A DNA stretch of 64,000 bases, from NCBI RefSeq assembly GCF_020283565.1, contig NC_060063.1, positions 21,506,777 through 21,570,776 of the forward strand, read 5' to 3'. This document shows positions 59,083 to 64,000 of the stretch, one piece after another. The notes below the pieces were generated by a model. That model was given only the letters and a program-made list of their open reading frames with translations. It was not told the DNA's origin and ran no database searches. The position numbers were made by a program, and so were the translations under genes. This DNA comes from Trifolium pratense (Eukaryota > Streptophyta > Magnoliopsida > Fabales > Fabaceae). Numbering within the stretch: the first letter of the stretch is position 1; each line of letters begins with the position of its first letter.

Positions 59083-59639
59083 GTTATTGCCACACCAAAA
59101 AAGGCTGCTCGCACTTCAGAACACAACGAATCGAGCACCTTAAACAACGGAGGGCACCATGGCACACGTGCTCATCTAAAACCATAGCAGGGGAACTAAT
59201 TCACCATAAGGGAAATGGAACTCCTGCTAGACGAGGATAACTCTCGAAACGAGCCCATCGTCCCCGTGCCACGACCTAGCACCCAGCTCGCGATGGGAGG
59301 TTCAGGTTGCGAAGAAAGGTACACTAGCGTGCTCGTATTCGCGTAACTTAGAAACAACTCTAAGTGCTTATACAGTTCCCTAAACTGTTTAAGTCAAAAC
59401 AGAGGAGACTACCCTCAATAAAACATGCTCAGTATCAAGCAGGGGAAACCTCCCCGGCAAAATAACAACGAGCGCAGCATTCATACATGCAAAAATATGA
59501 TAAGTATACAAAACAGGCATAAAAATAAACAGGCAAAACTTAGCACACCAACTTGCTCGAATGAGCATACCAGCATGCCCAGACGAGCACCTCAATAACG
59601 GGGAGAGAAACTCCCTGTCACGAAGTTTAAACAGCAAAT
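59083..59639 (+). other. Spacer after pol in element H
   Basis: GC-richer than its surroundings, with many CGAGCA/TGCTCG words. No gene is recognised. Open frames here are short and lack domains. Confidence 0.6.
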
Positions 59640-60052
59640 TTCGTTTAAAATGGGGACAAGCTCCCCGGTTCAGATTTTGAGCAAAAAATTAGCATAAAAT
59701 TTTGCTAAGTTAAAAGTAGGGACCAGACCTCCCCGGTTGAAATTTTAAACAACGAAATTTCCCCAAAATTTTCTAAGTTAAAAAGACGGGGAGGCTCCCC
59801 GAATGAAACTTTAAACAACGAAATTTCCCCAAAATTTTCTAAGTTAAAAAGACGGGGAGGCTCCCCGGTTGAAATTTTAAACAACAAAATTTCGTCAAAT
59901 TCTCTAAGTTAAAAAGACGGGGAGGCTCCCCGGTTGAAATTTTAAACAACAAAATTTCGTCAAATTTTCTAAGTTAAAAAGACGGGGAGGCTCCCCGGTT
60001 GAAATTTTAAACAACAAAATTTCGTCAAATTCTCTAAGTTAAAAAGACGGGG
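59640..60052. repeat. Tandem array A of element H, about 65-bp unit
   Basis: The word GACGGGGAGG or its edge recurs at 59785, 59851, 59916, 59981 and 60046, giving periods of 66, 65, 65 and 65 bp. Two more diverged units precede them. Each unit has a perfect GGGGAG-CTCCCC palindrome, then GTTGAAATTTTAAACAAC and CTAAGTTAAAAA. It lies 3' of the antisense gene. Confidence 0.9.
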
Positions 60053-60271
60053 AAATATACATGCGAGCAGAAAATGTAAACATACATGCGAGCAGGTATA
60101 GACGAGCAGTTATAAACAAGCATAGATAAATAAACGGGCACTTGCCCGGAATTGTCATAAAAATAAAACGGGGACAAAAGCCCACTTGTTCCAAAATTAC
60201 AAACCATGGCTCAAAGGCCCCAAAAAATTATCAAAGACAAAATAAAATTACAATGCAAAAGCCAGGGACAT
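60053..60271. other. Spacer between array A and the antisense gene
   Basis: AT-rich with repeated ACATGCGAGCAG words near 60058-60100. It would form the 3' untranslated region of the antisense gene, and an A/T-rich stretch near 60230-60250 might hold its polyadenylation signal. Confidence 0.45.
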
Positions 60272-61242
60272 CTACTCCTCGCACCTATCTTCCTGCTCAT
60301 GCCCATCACCCTCCTCGTCTCCATGATCTTCCTCGTGCGCCACCTCAGCATCTTCCTCCTCGTCATCCGAGACGGCCAGGCCAGCAGGGATAACAATCTG
60401 GCCATCTTTGACCTCCCCGTTCACATGCATACCTTGGGTCACTAAATCCACATCAGGATTAAGGCACTTAATCTGCTGCACGGCATTCTCAAAGGCATAC
60501 TCAGTGCCCTCTACAAAGTCATGGGACAGCTGAGCAATCACCTTGACCAAGTCTGCTCGGGTAGTCAAGCCCTCGGCAGCCTTGTGCTCGTTCTCGCCCG
60601 GCGCCATAGCAGCAGTGAGCCTTTCAATCTCAGCCCGAGCAGCATCCAAATCCTCTCTCCTTTTACGGTGCTCATCCAGCTGGTCACCCCAGCGTTTCTG
60701 CTTCTCCTTGAGGTCATCCACATCAATCTTGAGCTGGTTGATCCGACTTTTGGCCCGCTCGTGCCTGGCCTGGGCATTGTTCAGCTGCTCGAGTAAAGAT
60801 TCCCGCTCGTCACCAAGGACAAGGGAGCTCGAGATCATTCATACCACAGCAGCCATATCACGAGCATGTTGCTGCTTACGGACCTCTGGCTCCTGATCAA
60901 GAATTGCTGACCGCTCGGCATCAAAGACTTCAGGAGGATATTTTTCAAAAAATTTTTCCACCGTATAGCACCGGGGAACTGGAAACTTGCTGCATCCTCC
61001 CATGCCCGTCTCCTCAACCGGGGGATCTTCTTCTCTCATCCTCTTCACTGGAGGAGGCCGGGCAGCTGAGGTAGGAGTGCCCGAACCACCCACCGAGGTC
61101 CCAACAATCTGCACGGAAGGGGTCCCCGGCCTCACCTGCGGAGAAGTCTTAGCAACAGTTTTCTTTTTGGCTCGCCCAGACCTGCTCGCCTTCTCATCCT
61201 GCTTGGCTTTCAACATTCGCTCAGCAATGGTTTCCATTTTGT
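60272..61242 (-). pseudogene. Antisense gene of element H, predicted last exon (one in-frame TGA)
   Basis: On the minus strand the frame enters after a good acceptor (TTTGTTTGCAG at 61243-61253). It encodes a basic Lys/Arg-rich stretch, a Pro/Thr-rich linker and a region CSKFPVPRCYTVEKFFEKYP. A single TGA at 60839-60841 interrupts it. The same frame continues at once with a long Glu/Arg/Lys-rich heptad pattern (about 60830-60600, a likely coiled coil), then a conserved-looking helical segment and a very acidic tail ending at 60272. The upstream exon is at 61337-62308. It is called a pseudogene only because of the TGA. Sequencing error, read-through or a further intron could also explain it. 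The function of such Tat antisense proteins is not established. Confidence 0.65.
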
Positions 61243-61336
61243 CTGCAAACAAATGACGAGCAAGTTAATAAGGGACGAGGAATACATACAACAATAACAG
61301 AAATTTTTCTAAGTTAAAAAGAAAAGGAAACAATAC
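61243..61336 (-). other. Predicted intron 2 of the antisense gene (94 bp)
   Basis: On the minus strand the donor G/GTATTG ends the upstream exon after one base of a codon, and the acceptor TTTGCAG/AC restores the frame. Without splicing the upstream frame ends 18 bp further on. The intron contains AAATTTTTCTAAGTTAAAAAG, nearly the core of the tandem-array unit, which suggests that the intron derives from the array sequence. Confidence 0.6.
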
Positions 61337-62300
61337 CCAAACACAATTTAACCTCCCCGGCATTTCTGCACTTGAGGAGGGTCCTAGTATTAATATAGCG
61401 AGGAGAGGCCCTCGGTTCCCCATGTTCGTCCCTTATTGTAACTCCCTTACGAGTCGTCCAGACCCCCGGAGTAAAACCGGCCACAAAGGCCTTCAAACTC
61501 TCGAAGGCAGCCCTGTCCTCGGGAGACAAATCTGCATCCCCGGTTGTATATTCCTTAGGCTCCTTTTGGAAGTGGGTATACGACCAGCTCAACGGGAACT
61601 TAGGAACTGCTCGAATTATGACTTGCCCGCTGGCATCCTTACGAGCAACACCTTGCTCGTCTCTATCTTCCTCAAATTCCAATAAACTCTCCCGGGCAGA
61701 TGGAGATTCTGGCCGAACGACATAGTACCTCTCCTTAAAATCCTTAATGGAGTCCACGAACATCTTAAAAAGTTTGACATCCTCGTGATGCTTCAACGAA
61801 ACCCAATTTTGACGAGGTGCTCGTCCTACTTCCTTCGTCGGCTTGCGTTGAATTTTGAAGAACCTAAAAAAGAGGGGAAGGCTGGGACGAACACCTTTAT
61901 ACACGCAGAGATGCTCGAACGCCATTATAAACGACCAGGAGTTAGGGTGCAGCTGTGACGGAGCCACTTGCAAGGCTTTGAGAACACTTGCAGCAAAAGG
62001 GCTGAACGGCAGTCTAAGCCCCATCTCTTTAAAGACGAACTCGTACATAGCAAAATCATGCCCGTCAAAAGACGAGCACACCCGTTCATCCTTCCCGGGT
62101 AGACGGGTCGACCAGTGTTTGGGCTCGTTTGCTCTCCTCTGCTCGACAATGGTATGCAATTTAGAATCCTCGGGAGTAAGCGCCGAAGCTATTCCCCGGG
62201 GCTCAGGAGCAACCCAATCCAGTGCAGGATCAGTTATACAGTCGACCAGCGTATATTTCTCCGCACCCTGCACTTCCACAACCTCCTCGGATTCTGACAT
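61337..62300 (-). CDS. Antisense gene of element H, first coding exon (gypsy-type transposon protein domain)
   Basis: The frame starts at ATG 62298-62300 (MSESEEVVEVQGAEKY...) and encodes about 321 residues before the predicted donor. The centre (LPFSPFAASVLKALQVAPSQ and then a Trp-Ser-Phe plus Pro-Ser-Leu-x-Leu-Phe-Phe-x-Phe-Phe pattern, about residues 95-150) matches my memory of the 'putative gypsy type transposon' domain (PF04195 type) found in plant genomes. It lies between pol and the 3' LTR in opposite sense, as antisense frames do in Tat elements. No stop or frameshift is visible in this exon. The molecular role of the family is unknown; RNA or protein binding is speculation. Alternative: a captured host gene that has become part of the lineage. 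Confidence 0.8.
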
Positions 62301-62308
62301 TTTAAAAC

Positions 62309-62921
62309 CTGAAATGCAGTAAAAACAAAGTGAATTCGATGATCAAATCCACCCTTTCACCGCAATTCAAGTGAAAGGGCGCAAGATAGGACGAGGACGC
62401 TGTCCCCGACCAAAGCCCTTTTCAAATGGCAATCAAAATCTTTTCCGAGGAGGGTAAGGCAAATAAAGACGGGGAGATAAGCTCCCCGGCATGAAATTTT
62501 GCAACAAATTTCATGCAGAATTTCTCTAAGATAAAGACGGGGAGGTAAGCTCCCCGGCATGAAATTTTGACAACAAATTTCATGCAAAATTTTCTAAGTT
62601 AAAAACGGGGAGGTAAGCTCCCCGGCATGAAATTTTGACAACAAATTTCATGCAAAATTTCTCTAAGTTAAAAACGGGGAGGTAAGCTCCCCGGCATATT
62701 CGAACCATCAAAGTTCGAAAACGGGGAGGGAAGCTCCCCGTCACTAGTTATCTAACTTAGAGTTTCAAAAGGGAGGAAAGCTCCCCGGCACTAAATTCAT
62801 ACGGTGCCCGGCACATTCATCCTAATGTTCATAAATTCATAACATTCTTCATATAAAAACGCCCAAAACTGGGCAGGAACAACAAAAAATGGATCTAAGT
62901 AACAAAATTTGGAAGAATTAC
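62309..62921 (-). other. Predicted 5' UTR intron of the antisense gene (613 bp)
   Basis: On the minus strand the donor ATTCAAG/GTAATTC at 62921 and the acceptor TTTACTGCATTTCAG ending at 62309 bracket this stretch. The acceptor sits eight bases before the ATG. The intron contains tandem array B. It is predicted from splice-site look only. Confidence 0.5.
62455..62790. repeat. Tandem array B of element H, about 68-bp unit
   Basis: About five units. Each has CGGGGAGGTAAGCTCCCCGG, a GC hairpin. In the first three this is followed by CATGAAATTTTG and CAAATTTCATG, a second hairpin, then CTAAGTTAAAAA. The last two units are diverged. The unit is clearly related to array A, so the antisense gene is bracketed by two branches of one repeat. 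Confidence 0.88.
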
Positions 62922-63050
62922 CTTGAATATGAAGAAAATCTGAAGAACGATCTGACAAGCAAGTTGAAACTTCAGAGAAAATATCCAGAGTCACAATTGA
63001 AGAGAGAGAGTGAAAAGTGAAAATGAAATTCACTCTCCTCTATTATATAG
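62922..63050 (-). promoter_or_regulatory. Predicted antisense promoter and 5' exon of element H
   Basis: The minus strand carries CTATATAATAG at about 63040-63050, a strong TATA box, followed by a CT-rich leader (CACTCTCTCTCTTC) where transcription would start near 63010-63015. A short untranslated exon would then run to the donor at 62922. The arrangement mirrors the LTR promoter (TATA, then CT-rich leader) but on the opposite strand. Confidence 0.55.
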
Positions 63051-63149
63051 ATCAAGCCAGGAAAGTGAAGAGACGCTTTGATCCAATGGTCCTTACACTC
63101 CCTCGTAAAAATCAAAGCAGTAAATGCGCCCTTTCACATTCCCAACAAA

Positions 63150-63560
63150 CAGTCCTCTTCGTTACTAACCTCCTCGTCATAGTAACGAGCAATAAAGCCT
63201 CCTCGTTGCTAGCCTCTTCGTCATAGCAACGAGCGATAAAACTTCCTCGCTGCTATCTCTTCGACCAGAGCAACGAGCAACATATCAACAAGTAACAATT
63301 CTTTCTTGAAAATCATCTCCTCGTCATACTTGCGAGCAACAATACTTCTCGTTGTTATCTCTTCGCTAAGGCAACGAGCAACTATTCCATCTTGTGCAAT
63401 ATCTCCTCGCAGGAGATACGAGCAACACATACTTCCTCGTAACCATAATTACGAGCAAGACATTAAACACCCTCGAAAAATCGATTCGAGCAAAACATTG
63501 CAGATGCTTGCTACGAGCAAGGCTTTAACGAGCAACTTCCTCGTCCACTTTTGTTCAAGA
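63150..63560. repeat. CTCGT/ACGAG inverted-motif cluster of element H
   Basis: CCTCGT or CTTCG words alternate with ACGAGCAA every 15-40 bp, about a dozen times, forming many small potential hairpins (for example CCTCGTCATAGTAACGAGCA at 63171-63190). The cluster is directly upstream of the antisense TATA box and between it and the 3' LTR. Confidence 0.75.
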
Positions 63561-63634
63561 GAGGTTGCAAGGAGATTTCCTTCTGCACTTAGGGCACACA
63601 TCTAAAGTCATCACTCCTATGCCTAGGAGCAACG

Positions 63635-63648
63635 ACTTGGGGGGCTCC
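63635..63648 (+). other. Polypurine tract region of element H
   Basis: The G-run CTTGGGGGGCTCC immediately before the 3' LTR is the probable plus-strand primer. It is less purine-pure than in the other elements. Confidence 0.65.
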
Positions 63649-64000
63649 TGTTCTGGACTAGACTAATGCTAGTCCACCTAGACCTTCTCAAAGTCCACAT
63701 GGCTTGCCCAACCACCTCCATGTCAGCATGGCACAACCTCTCCACCAAGATAGGGTAAATTTACTACTCTACCCACTATCTAAGGGTAATATCTTGGCAG
63801 TCCCTCTTAATGGGCCTTGGCTAGTCCAACCCACTAAGAGGACCTTTGGCCCAGAGCTGGGGGCTATAAATACTCTCCCTCATGGGAGAGCAAGGTAGAC
63901 ACTATTCATTCATTGCAATTACTCTCTCTCTCTAACTTCTCTCTAGTATCTCTTTTGCTCTCTACCCTCACTGACTTAGGCATCGGAGCACCTGCAGGTA
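63649..64000 (+). repeat. 3' LTR of element H, cut by the window edge
   Basis: 352 bp matching the start of the 5' LTR. It has GGGCCTTGG for GGGTCTTGG near 63812 and two bases fewer in the CT repeat. The remaining 100 bp are outside. Confidence 0.93.

Larger units (their letters stand above)
52714..64000 (+). mobile_element. Element H: Ty3/gypsy retrotransposon, Tat lineage, cut by the right window edge
   Basis: The 5' LTR starts at 52714 and the 3' LTR at 63649. The order protease-RT-RNase H-integrase defines Ty3/gypsy. Two RNase H regions in Pol and an antisense frame between pol and the 3' LTR are known Tat-lineage traits. Gag-Pol is unbroken. The two LTRs differ at one substitution plus a CT-repeat length change over the 352 bp available, so the insertion is young. 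The target duplication cannot be checked because the right end is outside. Confidence 0.93.

Noticed and set aside
59640..60052. CRISPR-like array of repeats and spacers
   Set aside because: The units are contiguous tandem copies with no unique spacers, in a plant retrotransposon.
60543..60896. Plus-strand 117-residue frame
   Set aside because: Opposite strand of the antisense gene's coiled-coil exon. The minus-strand reading has the coherent heptad pattern and splice context.

Overview
The window is plant nuclear DNA made almost entirely of LTR retrotransposons and smaller DNA-transposon relics. No complete ordinary host gene was found. SIRE-like and Tat-lineage elements, legume-style Mutator MITE ends and LTRs rich in TTCGC/AGCGAA motifs suggest a papilionoid legume. 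This is inference from repeat style, not a species identification.

Layout, using letters for the elements. A (1-2742, minus) is a Ty1/copia element cut by the left edge, with a 109-bp LTR, one frameshift and one nonsense codon. From 2743 to 4739 lie a MITE remnant, a truncated Mutator-type MITE, a dispersed repeat of about 335 bp and a 133-bp insertion with 19-bp target duplications. B (4740-22250, plus) is a SIRE-like copia element with 1048/1047-bp LTRs. Its polyprotein lacks reverse transcriptase and has a shortened integrase core. B is split by C (10028-19019, minus, target duplication GTTAG), a copia derivative with 1.5-kb LTRs and a decayed interior. Between 22251 and 24306 lie a Tourist-like MITE (target duplication TAA), a complete Mutator-type MITE (9-bp target duplication) and a second Mutator end.

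The region 24307-50480 is a three-level nest. Copia element D (5' LTR 24307-24582) was split by E (26080-50257, target duplication GTTGT), a large non-coding Ty3/gypsy-derived element. E's 5' LTR was split by F (26217-34472, minus, target duplication GAGTT), a copia element with a full-length 1324-residue polyprotein. E's 3' LTR was split by G (41252-49113, target duplication TATAT), a second non-coding element of E's family whose two LTRs look identical. Removing the insertions restores a continuous reading frame across D.

From 50513 to 52713 lie the second copy of the 335-bp repeat, a short exon-like stretch resembling the C-terminus of an arabinogalactan-type GPI-anchored peptide, a Stowaway end, a CACTA transposase fragment and an AT-rich terminal-repeat element. 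H (52714 to beyond 64000, plus) is a young Ty3/gypsy Tat-lineage element with an intact 1940-residue Gag-Pol including two RNase H regions. Between pol and the 3' LTR it carries an antisense gene with a recognisable promoter, two predicted introns and one in-frame stop. Related tandem arrays with GGGGAG/CTCCCC hairpins flank this gene.

F and H could supply proteins in cis, although F has a mutated zinc knuckle. B, C, E and G could only move with enzymes supplied from elsewhere. LTR pairs differ by roughly 0-1% by eye, so the nest is recent.
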